Positions 24,686 through 32,704 of a DNA stretch of 64,000 nt are shown piece by piece. The first letter of the stretch is position 1. Each line of letters starts with the position of its first letter. The translations under genes and the position numbers were made by a program. Origin of the DNA: Eubacterium sp. (GTDB lineage: Bacteria; Bacillota; Clostridia; Lachnospirales; Lachnospiraceae); NCBI GenBank assembly GCA_024684035.1, contig JAIKXQ010000031.1, positions 1-64,000 on the forward strand. Reading direction: 5' to 3'. The notes beneath the pieces were generated by a model. That model did not search any database. It was not told where the DNA came from and saw only the letters and a program-made list of their open reading frames with translations.

Positions 24686-26860
24686 ATGAAGGACAGCAAA
24701 GAAAAAGTTCGTAAAAGATCCAGTTTGAGCAAGCGGTTGGCGGTAATTGTGGCGGTGGTGCTGTTGGGAGTGTTTGCCGTAATGACGATAGCAATCCTGA
24801 TTTTTGTAGGCGGTTCGATTCTGAAGTCCACAGACAAGACCATGTATACAATGGCTGACAATGGCGCCTCGAAAATGAAAGCAATTCTGAATGTGGCGAA
24901 TGATATTGATGAGAATATTCAGACGGTTATGCAGCGTATGTACGCGTCTGAAGACAGTGGTGAGGCCGGTATTGTGTCGTCCTGGACCATTGAGGGGGCT
25001 GTAAAGAGTCAACCGAAGCCGACAAAGGGAACCTTTATCAGTCGCGTGACAGGTGAGAAAATCAGCGGAAGCAGATATGCGGCAGAAACGGTGGTTTTGA
25101 ATTCGCTGATCCATGCGGTCAGCACCTATGAAAATATTGTTGGAGCGGGAATACTCATGGAGCCGGGGGCATTCTCCGAGGACGCGGAACAATATGCTCC
25201 TTATATCACGAGAGAAGAGTATGAGAAGGGCATCGTGAGGAACCTGGAGTACAGCAGTTATGAGAATGCTGATTACTACGCGCCTGCGAAGAACTCTCTC
25301 GAGAATGGCACCACATCTGCTTACGAGCAGGACGGTGCGAAGATCGTGACTTTATATTACCCGATCCTTGCAGATGGAAAGTTTAAGGGTGTTGTTGTCA
25401 TCGGTGTGAATACAGCTGCTTTTAGCACGATCATTGATGCGAATCCACCCTTTAACAATATGATTTACAATGTTATGGCAGGAGACGGCGAGATTCTATA
25501 CAGCGGAAATATAGATGTTATCGGAACCAGCTTTAAGGATATTATCGGAGACAGGGATTTTGCCGAATTCCAGGAAGGTGAAAAAACCCACGAGAGATTC
25601 GTGGTCACCAGTGTGTCTCAGAAGAACGGAAAAGTCATCCGCTACTTCTCGCCCATTGCAGTTGGAAACGGTTACTGGTGGACACAGTGTGCGCTTCAGC
25701 AGAATGATTATTACGAACCCAATTTCGAAATGTTGGTATTTGTCATAGTCTTTGCTGTCATCGCTCTGGTAGTACTCAGTCTGGTAGTTATTCTGCTGCT
25801 CTCGAAAGCACTGACACCTCTCAACAGGATCAGTGCTGCGGCACAGAAAGTGGCAGTCGGCGACTTTGATGTTGATGTCACTTACAATGGCAACGATGAG
25901 ATCGGCGCGCTCGCAGATTCGATTCATCAGTTTATTGAGAGGCTTAGGAAGATCATCGGGGATCTCTCGGAGAATCTGTCACAGCTCGCCGCAGGTAATT
26001 TCAATACAGACATCGAGACCCACAGTGATCTTTATGTGGGAGTCTATGCGCCACTGAAAGAAGCAGTGGGCAGTATCAGTACAGAGCTTTCAACGACCAT
26101 GCGTGAGATCAGAAATTCCGCTAACCAGGTGTCCGGAGAGGCAGAGCAGGTGGCCTCCGGTTCACAGGCACTGGCACAGGGATCAACGGAGCAGGCATCC
26201 TCTGTTGAAGAACTCTCCCAGACCATGGGAGACATTTCCAGAAAAGTACTTGGAACTACAGACCTGACCAAGGAAGCTGCGGATATCAGCAGGAATTCCA
26301 ACGATGCAGTCAGGACGTCCAACGAGAAGATGCAGGAGATGTCCAGATCCATGACGGAGATCACAGAGAAGGCAAATGAGATTGGTAAGATCATCAAGAC
26401 CATCGACGATATTGCTTTCCAGACCAATATTCTTGCACTGAACGCTTCCATTGAGGCTGCCAGAGCCGGAACGGCGGGCAAAGGCTTTGCGGTGGTGGCA
26501 GACGAAGTCGGAAATCTGGCGAAGAAGTCTCAGGATGCCGCCAGCGACACAGCGAAACTGATTGAGGATACCATCAATGCCGTACGCAGAGGAGCAGGCA
26601 TTACGGATGAGACCGCTGTTGCCCTCGAGAAGGTATCCGACAGCTTCACGAGAATTGACGAACTGGTAGGAAAGATCTCCGAGGCCTCCGAGCAGCAGAG
26701 TGTCGGCGTGCAGCAGGTGACAGAGGGCATCGACCAGATCTCCTCCGTAGTACAGACAAACTCCGCGACGGCAGAGGAGAGTGCCGCCGCCAGCCAGGAA
26801 CTTTCCAGCCAGGCCGAGAAACTCGACGGACTCGTTATGAAATTCCGTCTGCGGGATTGA
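24686..26860 (+). CDS. Methyl-accepting chemotaxis protein with Cache sensor
   Basis: A 724-residue receptor. A first membrane helix (about 18-43) is followed by an external Cache-type sensor domain (about 45-345; 'TLYYPILADGKFKGVVVIGV' is a typical inner Cache strand pattern), a second helix near 350-378, a HAMP domain starting 'SKALTPLNRISAAAQKV', and the signalling domain. The CheA/CheW-contact tip is 'IDDIAFQTNILALNASIEAA' followed by 'AGKGFAVVADEV'. It senses an external ligand, which is not known, and controls flagellar rotation. GAAGGAG precedes the ATG. The SigD promoter upstream places it in the flagellar regulon. Confidence 0.96.
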   Translation: MKDSKEKVRKRSSLSKRLAVIVAVVLLGVFAVMTIAILIFVGGSILKSTDKTMYTMADNGASKMKAILNVANDIDENIQTVMQRMYASEDSGEAGIVSSWTIEGAVKSQPKPTKGTFISRVTGEKISGSRYAAETVVLNSLIHAVSTYENIVGAGILMEPGAFSEDAEQYAPYITREEYEKGIVRNLEYSSYENADYYAPAKNSLENGTTSAYEQDGAKIVTLYYPILADGKFKGVVVIGVNTAAFSTIIDANPPFNNMIYNVMAGDGEILYSGNIDVIGTSFKDIIGDRDFAEFQEGEKTHERFVVTSVSQKNGKVIRYFSPIAVGNGYWWTQCALQQNDYYEPNFEMLVFVIVFAVIALVVLSLVVILLLSKALTPLNRISAAAQKVAVGDFDVDVTYNGNDEIGALADSIHQFIERLRKIIGDLSENLSQLAAGNFNTDIETHSDLYVGVYAPLKEAVGSISTELSTTMREIRNSANQVSGEAEQVASGSQALAQGSTEQASSVEELSQTMGDISRKVLGTTDLTKEAADISRNSNDAVRTSNEKMQEMSRSMTEITEKANEIGKIIKTIDDIAFQTNILALNASIEAARAGTAGKGFAVVADEVGNLAKKSQDAASDTAKLIEDTINAVRRGAGITDETAVALEKVSDSFTRIDELVGKISEASEQQSVGVQQVTEGIDQISSVVQTNSATAEESAAASQELSSQAEKLDGLVMKFRLRD

Positions 26861-26895
26861 ATCTATGGAAACGGATCTCCGGGATTGTGTCTGCA

Positions 26896-27031
26896 GGACT
26901 TTGTTCTGGTATAGGAAATTGCTTCGCAATCCCTATACCAGAACGCTCCGCAGGATGCGCACTCGCGCAATATGTAGATGCGTTGCATCCGCGCTCGGCG
27001 CGAGAATGTCGCTAGCGACATTCTTTTTTAA
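26896..27031. repeat. Dispersed intergenic repeat (copy A) with terminator
   Basis: Tail block GCAGGACTTTGTTCT leads straight into head hairpin TCTGGTATAGG ... CCTATACCAGA around ATTGCTTCGCAAT, then CGCTCCGCAGGATGCGCACTCGCGC. It ends in a perfect palindrome GAATGTCGC TA GCGACATTC followed by TTTTTT (27003-27031), which can end the receptor transcript. In this copy both arms of the head hairpin differ from the usual TCTCATAGG / CCTATGAGA, but still pair. Confidence 0.85.
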
Positions 27032-27051
27032 AAAGACGAGAAAAACCAGAA

Positions 27052-27093
27052 AGGAGCTGGCGTGCGATTGTCTCATGCGTCAGCTCCTGTTAG
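27052..27093 (+). terminator. Hairpin between receptor gene and trxB
   Basis: AGGAGCTG-GCG and GCG-TCAGCTCCT pair around a 14-base loop, with only GTT after it. A second small hairpin AGCGT / ACGCT follows. Either may back up the upstream terminator. Confidence 0.4.
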
Positions 27094-27154
27094 CGTCAAA
27101 ATACGCTGACAGTCTTTGGGTGTCTTCTTTCGTAAACGGATCGATGAAAACCTC

Positions 27155-27183
27155 TTGACACAAGAAAACAGTTCTGCTATATT
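27155..27183 (+). promoter_or_regulatory. SigA promoter of trxB-gpx
   Basis: TTGACA at 27155-27160 and TATATT at 27178-27183 with a 17-bp spacer, about 57 bp before the trxB start. Confidence 0.8.
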
Positions 27184-27214
27184 CAAATTAAATTTTATAC
27201 AATCTAATTTGAAT
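27181..27214. promoter_or_regulatory. Operator-like inverted repeat at the trxB start site
   Basis: ATTCAAATTA (27181-27190) and TAATTTGAAT (27205-27214) form a perfect 10-bp inverted repeat with a 14-bp spacer. It overlaps the -10 element and the expected transcription start, a position typical for a repressor. Confidence 0.55.
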
Positions 27215-27239
27215 CAGTGGTTTATACGGAGAAAGAACT

Positions 27240-28181
27240 ATGGCAGATGAAAAGAAGAGAGTAGATACAGATATTGTGATCGTCGGAGGCGGAACCGCAG
27301 GCCTGACAGCGGCCATTTACGCAGTGCGTGCAGGTGTGCGCGCGACGATTCTGGAGGCAAAGGCATATGGCGGGCAGATCGTGAATACGCCGGATATAGA
27401 GAATTATCCGGGACTGGCCCACGTGTCCGGTTTTGATTTCGCCACAGGCCTGTACAATCAGGCTGTTGATCTTGGCGCCAAATTCCGCTATGAGAGAGCT
27501 CTTGGAGTTCGTGAAGAAAATGGTGAGAAGATCGTCGAGACAAAGAAGAGAGAATTTCACTGCAAGGCAGTGATCATTGCTACAGGTGCAAAGAATCGTC
27601 CCCTTGGTATTGACAGGGAGGAAGAACTGACAGGAAACGGCGTCTCCTACTGTGCGACCTGCGACGGTTCCTTCTTTAAGGGGCAGACCGTAGCTGTCAA
27701 CGGCGGCGGCAATACGGCGATTGAGGATGCGGAATATCTGGCAGACCTCTGTGAAAAAGTATATGTGATTCACAGAAGGGACGAGTTCAGAGCTGACGAG
27801 GCAGATGTCCTCCGTCTGAAGAAAAGAGAAAACGTGGAGTTTGTATTGAACAGCACAGTCACCGGGCTGATTGGCGAAGGAAAGTTGAATGCAGTCGAAG
27901 TAACGGACAAGAATACCGGCGAGAAGAAGATTCTGGAGGTTACCGGTCTCTTTGTTGCTATCGGTCAGGTGCCGGACAACCGGGCTTTTGAAAATCTGGT
28001 CGATCTGGCTCCCGCAGGTTATGTGGAGGCAAGAGAAGACTGCCATACAAAAACACCCGGCATTTTTACCGCCGGCGATTGCAGGACAAAGACAGTTCGT
28101 CAGCTCACAACGGCAGCAGCAGACGGAGCCGTCGCAGCCCTGGCAGCCTGCGCGTATATCAAGGAGACTGCCCTTAATTAA
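27240..28181 (+). CDS. trxB: Thioredoxin reductase
   Basis: A 313-residue FAD- and NADPH-dependent enzyme that reduces thioredoxin. 'IVGGGTAGLTAAIYAVRAG' binds FAD, the redox pair C138-x2-C141 lies in 'YCATCDG', 'GGGNTAIEDAEYL' with 'HRRDEFRA' binds NADPH, and 'GIFTAGDC' closes the FAD site. Length is typical. It is followed 38 bases later by a glutathione-peroxidase-family gene with its own strong ribosome binding site, so electrons can flow NADPH, TrxB, thioredoxin, peroxidase. No thioredoxin gene is in the window. Confidence 0.95.
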   Translation: MADEKKRVDTDIVIVGGGTAGLTAAIYAVRAGVRATILEAKAYGGQIVNTPDIENYPGLAHVSGFDFATGLYNQAVDLGAKFRYERALGVREENGEKIVETKKREFHCKAVIIATGAKNRPLGIDREEELTGNGVSYCATCDGSFFKGQTVAVNGGGNTAIEDAEYLADLCEKVYVIHRRDEFRADEADVLRLKKRENVEFVLNSTVTGLIGEGKLNAVEVTDKNTGEKKILEVTGLFVAIGQVPDNRAFENLVDLAPAGYVEAREDCHTKTPGIFTAGDCRTKTVRQLTTAAADGAVAALAACAYIKETALN

Positions 28182-28219
28182 ATAACAAATATCTATTAAA
28201 TAAAAAGGAGGTCATTAAC

Positions 28220-28765
28220 ATGGCGGATTTTTATGATTATTCAGTACTTGCACCGGATGGCGAAGAGATATCCATGAAGAAATATGAGGGAAAAGTTGTT
28301 ATTATCGTGAACACTGCAACCGGCTGTGGCTTCACTCCCCAGTACAAAGATCTCGAGACGATGTATGAGAAGTACCATGACAAGGGACTGGAGATTGTGG
28401 ATGTTCCCTGTAACCAGTTTGCCGGGCAGACGCCGGGAACAGACGAAGAAATTCACGAGTTCTGCACGCTCAAATACAACACACAGTTCCCTCAGATGAA
28501 GAAGGCCGATGTCAACGGAGAGAATCAGCTTCCACTCTACAAGTATCTGAAGAGTCAGCAGGGATTTAAAGGCTTCGGAAAAGGACCGAAGGCACTTATG
28601 ATGAATGCCATGCTCAAGAAGATCGACAGCAATTTTCAGCAAACACCGGATATCAAATGGAATTTCACGAAATTCGTAGTAGATCGCAGCGGAAAAGTTG
28701 TTGCGAGATTTGAGCCCACACAGAAGATGGATGAGATTGACAAACTGGTCGCTGAGCTTCTCTGA
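28220..28765 (+). CDS. Glutathione peroxidase family protein, probably thioredoxin-dependent
   Basis: A 181-residue peroxidase. The active-site motif is 'NTATGCGFTPQYKDLE', so the peroxidatic residue is cysteine (C36) instead of selenocysteine. 'PCNQFAGQTPG' and 'KWNFTKFVVDRSG' supply the Gln and Trp of the catalytic tetrad. In bacteria that lack glutathione, such enzymes take electrons from thioredoxin, and the trxB gene directly upstream supports this. It reduces hydrogen peroxide or organic peroxides in the cytoplasm. A strong AAAAGGAGG precedes the ATG. Confidence 0.93.
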   Translation: MADFYDYSVLAPDGEEISMKKYEGKVVIIVNTATGCGFTPQYKDLETMYEKYHDKGLEIVDVPCNQFAGQTPGTDEEIHEFCTLKYNTQFPQMKKADVNGENQLPLYKYLKSQQGFKGFGKGPKALMMNAMLKKIDSNFQQTPDIKWNFTKFVVDRSGKVVARFEPTQKMDEIDKLVAELL

Positions 28766-28816
28766 CGGACGGATGTGTTCCATCCCTTGTGAAGAATGGA
28801 GAAGAATTGAAGATCA

Positions 28817-28860
28817 GACAGAAAAACACCCCGCAGTAATCTGCGGGGTGCTTTTCTGTC
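28817..28860. terminator. Bidirectional terminator after gpx
   Basis: CACCCCGCAG TAAT CTGCGGGGTG, with A-rich and T-rich arms (GACAGAAAAA / CTTTTCTGTC), so it can work on both strands. Confidence 0.9.
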
Positions 28861-28893
28861 TGCTGAAATTAATCAGCATGAGTATTCTTGTTT

Positions 28894-29096
28894 TATCTCA
28901 TAGGAAATTCCTCCGAATTTCCCATGAGACAAACGCTTCGCGGGATGCGCAGCTCGCAGATGGGAAGATCGCTTCGCGATTCTGCTCGCGCGCCAAAGTC
29001 CTGCTGCGCTCCCCTCAGGAGTGAGGGGCTGGGGGAGTCGAAGTACGCTTGCGGACTTTGCTCTAGAAATTGTTCCGCAATCCCTGTGAAACAACG
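28894..29096. repeat. Dispersed intergenic repeat (copy B, nearly full length)
   Basis: Head hairpin TCTCATAGGAAATTCCTCC with its partner CCCATGAGAC, then CGCTTCGCGGGATGCGCAGC, GATCGCTTCGCGATTCTGCT, CGCGCGCCAAAGTCCTG, an internal hairpin CCCCTCAGGAGTGAGGGG, and tail CTTGCGGACTTTGCTCT. A second partial head (AGAAATTGTTCCGCAATCCC) follows the tail. It lies between the convergent gpx and asnB genes and is about 85-90 percent identical by eye to copy C at 35903-36075. Confidence 0.9.
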
Positions 29097-29100
29097 TTCC

Positions 29101-31017
29101 TTATGCGTTGTTCATGGTTGCGTTCCGGTTGTTTTTGCGCAGCTTTTCAAAGCGAAGCTCGTCTTCGATGGTTACGCTGCAGCCGTTCTCGGTGAAGTAC
29201 TGTTTGTACCAGAGAAGGAACATATAAACAACCCAGATGTGGCGGGCGTAGTCCTCTTTTCCGGCTTTGTGTTTGTCGAGAATTTTCACAAGTTCATCGG
29301 TGTGGAAGAACTTTGCGGCGATGTCGCTGGTGAACTCTTTTTTCACGATATTGTAGTATTTGTCCGTCCGGAGCCATACACGGATCGGTACCGGGAAGCC
29401 CAGTTTTTTCTTCTTTGCCTGAGCGGCGGACAGGTATTTGTGTGCGGCCTTGCGGAAACATACCTTCGTATTGGTGTCTGTAACCTTCTCATGGAGAGGG
29501 ATGCTCTTTGCGAGTTCGTAGACTTTCCGATCCAGGAAGGGCACACGGCTCTCGATGGAATGCGCCATACTCATCTTGTCGGCCTTCAGAAGGATATCAC
29601 CGACCAGCCAGAAGTTGAGGTCGATGTACTGCATTTTTTCAGTGTCGGCAAGTCCCTCTGCCTTCTTGTAGTAAGGGGCTGTCAGGCGCCAGGGCTCGGA
29701 GTTTCCGGAAGGATAGCGAAGAACCTTGTTTCGGAGTTTCATATCGTAGACATTCGCGTTTCCGATGAAGCGCTCCTGTATGTCACGGGAGCCGCGGAGA
29801 AGGAACCCTTTTCCCTTGGGGTGGCCTGGCAGGACGCTGACAAGGGAGGCCATGGCCTTACGGATCTTCTTCGGGAGTTTCTGGTAACCTGCCAGAGACA
29901 TGGGCTCATGGTAGATCACATAGCCTCCGAAGAGCTCGTCGGAACCCTCGCCGGAGAGAATTACCTTCACATCCTTTGCAGCCTCGCGGTCCACAAAGTA
30001 GAGCGCGGAGGCAGAAGCGTCGGCCAGCGGCTCATCCATATAGTACTGGATTCGCGGGAGCTCTGCCCAATACTCTTCTGTGGAGATGACTTTGCTCTTG
30101 TTCTCTATGCCAAGGGTTTTTGAGAGTTCCTGTGCGTAGGGGATTTCATTGTAAGTCTCATAGTCAAATCCAACGGTGTAGGTTTTGGCACCGTGGAACT
30201 GGGTGGCCACGTAGCTGGAGTCAACACCACTGGACAGAAGGGAGGCAACCTCCACGTCGCTGACCATGTGGTAGCGGATGGAATCCTGCATGGTCTCGTC
30301 GATCTGCTCGATGAGTTTCTTGTGATCCACGGGTTCTTTGGACGGTGTCAGAACCGGATCGAAATACCGTGTGATGGTCTTTTGGCCGTCCTTCCATTTC
30401 ATATAATGTCCGGGCATCAGCTTGAAGATTCCTTTGAAAAAAGTCTCCGGGAGAACCGAATACTCAAAGGACAGGTACTGTTCAAGTGCTTCCAGATTGA
30501 CTTCTCTGTGATATCCCGGATACTCCAGGAGACTCTTGATCTCCGACGCCCAGAGAAGGTTGCCGTTGATCTCTGCGTAATAGAAGGGCTTGATGCCGAA
30601 CATATCCCGGGCGGCAAAAAGCTCTTTTGTATTCTTGTTCCAGAGGACGAAGGTGAACATACCGCGCAGGCGGTCGAGCATGCTCTCCTTCCACTCTTCA
30701 TAGCCGTGGATCAGAACCTCGGTGTCCGAGCTGCTGTAGAATACATGGCCTTTGGACAGCAGTTCCTCTTTCAGTTCTTTATAGTTGTAGATCTCCCCGT
30801 TGAAGGTGCACACGATGGAGCGGTCTTCGTTGTACATCGGCTGGATACCCGCGTTTGACAGGTCAATGATGGACAGACGACGGTGACCGATGGCGATGTT
30901 GTCATCGATGTACTGGCCGCTTCCGTCCGGGCCGCGGTGAATGATTCTGTTCATCATTGATTTGAGAACAGAAGGCTGATCATAGTCAGTTCCTGTAAAT
31001 CCACAGATTCCGCACAT
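29101..31017 (-). CDS. asnB: Asparagine synthase, glutamine-hydrolysing
   Basis: A 638-residue enzyme that makes asparagine from aspartate, ATP and glutamine. The N-terminal glutaminase has the processed nucleophile in 'MCGICGFTG' (Cys2), 'RGPDGSGQY', 'FNGEIYNYKELKEEL' and 'SSSDTEVL'. The synthetase domain has the PP-loop 'SSGVDSSYVA', where the first Gly of the usual SGGVDSS is Ser, and 'SGEGSDELFGGY'. Length fits the long AsnB type of Firmicutes. AAGGGGA lies before the ATG. It is monocistronic and divergent from the LuxR-type gene. A second, N-terminally reduced homologue lies at 61430-62968. Confidence 0.95.
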   Translation of the reverse strand: MCGICGFTGTDYDQPSVLKSMMNRIIHRGPDGSGQYIDDNIAIGHRRLSIIDLSNAGIQPMYNEDRSIVCTFNGEIYNYKELKEELLSKGHVFYSSSDTEVLIHGYEEWKESMLDRLRGMFTFVLWNKNTKELFAARDMFGIKPFYYAEINGNLLWASEIKSLLEYPGYHREVNLEALEQYLSFEYSVLPETFFKGIFKLMPGHYMKWKDGQKTITRYFDPVLTPSKEPVDHKKLIEQIDETMQDSIRYHMVSDVEVASLLSSGVDSSYVATQFHGAKTYTVGFDYETYNEIPYAQELSKTLGIENKSKVISTEEYWAELPRIQYYMDEPLADASASALYFVDREAAKDVKVILSGEGSDELFGGYVIYHEPMSLAGYQKLPKKIRKAMASLVSVLPGHPKGKGFLLRGSRDIQERFIGNANVYDMKLRNKVLRYPSGNSEPWRLTAPYYKKAEGLADTEKMQYIDLNFWLVGDILLKADKMSMAHSIESRVPFLDRKVYELAKSIPLHEKVTDTNTKVCFRKAAHKYLSAAQAKKKKLGFPVPIRVWLRTDKYYNIVKKEFTSDIAAKFFHTDELVKILDKHKAGKEDYARHIWVVYMFLLWYKQYFTENGCSVTIEDELRFEKLRKNNRNATMNNA

Positions 31018-31060
31018 ATATTTATCCCCTTATTTTTGATTCAATGAAACATGGTTACGA

Positions 31061-31140
31061 CAGACTCCGTCGAAAAGCAGCGGCGGAGTCTGTAATTAAA
31101 ATTGATAATATATTATAAGACAGAGAAAAAATCATCGCAA
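31061..31140 (-). promoter_or_regulatory. asnB promoter and leader hairpin
   Basis: On the minus strand, TTGCGA (31140-31135) and TATAAT (31117-31112) are 17 bp apart. The transcript then carries an 11-bp hairpin at 31061-31092 (CAGACTCCGCC / GACGGAGTCTG) about 45 bases before the start codon, with no T run. It could affect stability or translation. Confidence 0.65.
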
Positions 31141-31174
31141 GGGAGTAATTATGAGTAGAAATTTTAAAAAACAC

Positions 31175-31203
31175 TGGAAATCGCGGTTTCCATATGTTAT
31201 TAT
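31175..31203 (+). promoter_or_regulatory. Promoter before the LuxR-type gene leader
   Basis: TGGAAA at 31175-31180 and TATTAT at 31198-31203 with a 17-bp spacer. Transcription would start near 31210, a few bases before the terminator at 31221. Confidence 0.5.
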
Positions 31204-31220
31204 CTACGTATGATAAATGC

Positions 31221-31259
31221 AAAGAGGCATTTCCCTATGGGGAAGTGCCTCTTTTTTTG
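31221..31259 (+). terminator. Promoter-proximal terminator or attenuator upstream of the LuxR-type gene
   Basis: A 15-bp stem AAAGAGGCATTTCCC / GGGAAGTGCCTCTTT (one G-U pair), four-base loop, and seven T. It starts about 10 bases after the expected transcription start and lies 110 bp before the regulator gene, in the divergent asnB/luxR region. Confidence 0.8.
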
Positions 31260-31369
31260 TTTCACGGGCGGTTTTTAAAACCCTTATGAGACAAAAAGGA
31301 TCGGATCTGACCGGCGTGTTTGCGTATTTTTTGCGAATAGAACTGCGGGATATACAGGAGGTACTCATT

Positions 31370-32158
31370 ATGGATAATTTCTTGATTTATGATAGTCTGC
31401 TTTATGCGATTTATACGGCATCTGATTTTAAAGGGGTAAAAGAAGAGCTTCTTGCCCATCTCCAGCAGATGATTCCACACCAGTATGCAAGTATCCTGAT
31501 TACAGAAGGGGGTAACAGAAAAGGCACCGAGGACATCGGTATCGCCGAGTTTTACTGTGAACCCAGTGAGTTCATGGAGGCTGAAGAACTGCTGATCAAG
31601 AAGTATCCGGAAGATCTGACAACCATGATGAATCTCGCGGAAAAAGCGGGAGCCATCCGGAGAAGCGGAATCTGTGCGGAAGAAGAACGCTTCTGCGCGC
31701 CTTATTACAAAGAGTGCTATGAGAAGTATGATATTTACGATACCCTGCAGCTGGCGGTCACCGGCAAACATGAACTGATCGCAGTGATTTCCCTGTACCG
31801 CACCACAGAGGCCGGCGCCTTTGCGGATGAAGATGTCTATCTGCTCAAGGCACTCAGCAAACACCTCAGCAAAGTCTTCTACAAACACTGCAGACAGAAT
31901 CAGACCATTGATTCCGTCAGCGGAACCATTGAGGAGATCAAGACAAAGGTACATATGACTCCGAAGGAGACCGAGATCCTGACGCTGATCTTCCTGGCCA
32001 AATCCAATCTGGAGATCTGCGAGGAACTGAAGATCAAGGAGCATACTCTTCAGAAACACCTGCAGAACATCTATCGGAAACTGAATGTATGTTCGAGATG
32101 GGAACTGCTTCGATTCGCAGTCCCAAACGGTCATGACGGGATGGGGAGAGCCGTCTGA
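31370..32158 (+). CDS. LuxR-type helix-turn-helix transcriptional regulator
   Basis: A 262-residue protein. The ATG at 31370 has AGGAGG eight bases upstream, which is better than any earlier in-frame start. Residues 1-180 form an alpha/beta sensor-like domain of GAF type ('LAVTGKHELIAVISLYR' gives the central strands). The last 65 residues are a LuxR HTH: 'MTPKETEILTLIFLAKSN', 'EICEELKIKEHTLQKHLQNI' and 'YRKLNVCSRWELLRFA'. No phosphoacceptor receiver domain is present, so it probably responds to a ligand. The target is unknown; the divergent asnB and the next operon are the nearest candidates. Confidence 0.85.
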   Translation: MDNFLIYDSLLYAIYTASDFKGVKEELLAHLQQMIPHQYASILITEGGNRKGTEDIGIAEFYCEPSEFMEAEELLIKKYPEDLTTMMNLAEKAGAIRRSGICAEEERFCAPYYKECYEKYDIYDTLQLAVTGKHELIAVISLYRTTEAGAFADEDVYLLKALSKHLSKVFYKHCRQNQTIDSVSGTIEEIKTKVHMTPKETEILTLIFLAKSNLEICEELKIKEHTLQKHLQNIYRKLNVCSRWELLRFAVPNGHDGMGRAV

Positions 32159-32190
32159 ATAACCGGTAAGAAAAAAATCTGTGATGAAAA

Positions 32191-32247
32191 GAATCCGCAC
32201 GTAGAAACCTTTTGAGAATGGAAAGTTTCTGTGTGCGGATTTTTTAT
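32191..32247 (+). terminator. Intrinsic terminator after the LuxR-type gene
   Basis: Long stem AATCCGCAC-GTAGAAAC / GTTTCT-GTGTGCGGATT with a T run. Confidence 0.88.
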
Positions 32248-32396
32248 ACAAAGTAAAGATTTTAAACATTCAGATAAAAGAAAAAATTACGAAACAATAT
32301 TCTGAAATAAAACAAAAAAGAGGCAGTTTTTGGTAAAAAAGAACAAAAATCAGACGAAAGAAAACCAAAAAATTGATAAAAATGGTCACATGATTA

Positions 32397-32425
32397 TTGA
32401 CTTCCGGCTAACCAGGCGGTAAGAT
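32397..32425 (+). promoter_or_regulatory. Promoter of the GlpO-like operon
   Basis: TTGACT at 32397-32402 and TAAGAT at 32420-32425, 17 bp apart. The leader to the first gene is about 270 bases. It is otherwise without a gene, and I see no known riboswitch in it. Confidence 0.55.
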
Positions 32426-32704
32426 TATGCTAAATCGATGACCGGAATGCAGGGAGGCAGAGGATATGAATGGTGCCGCACGGAAGCGGATAGATGTCAT
32501 ATTCTCTATTTTTTTTCTCAGCAATTATTTTTAGGTTTTCTCGGCAGGCTCATGTGGGTGATGAGTACGGAATCGGTTCTTTGGAGTGTTTGGATATCAC
32601 AGGAAGTGATTGACATAAGATACCGTTCAGGGGTGGACGGCAAAAACACCATGAAAAAATCTGGTATGTAGCCGCATGAGCGATGCGGCAAGGGAGGCAA
32701 AAGA

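Noticed and set aside
28888-30123. Long plus-strand frames across asnB
   Set aside because: Antisense shadow of asnB, and the start lies within the dispersed repeat.
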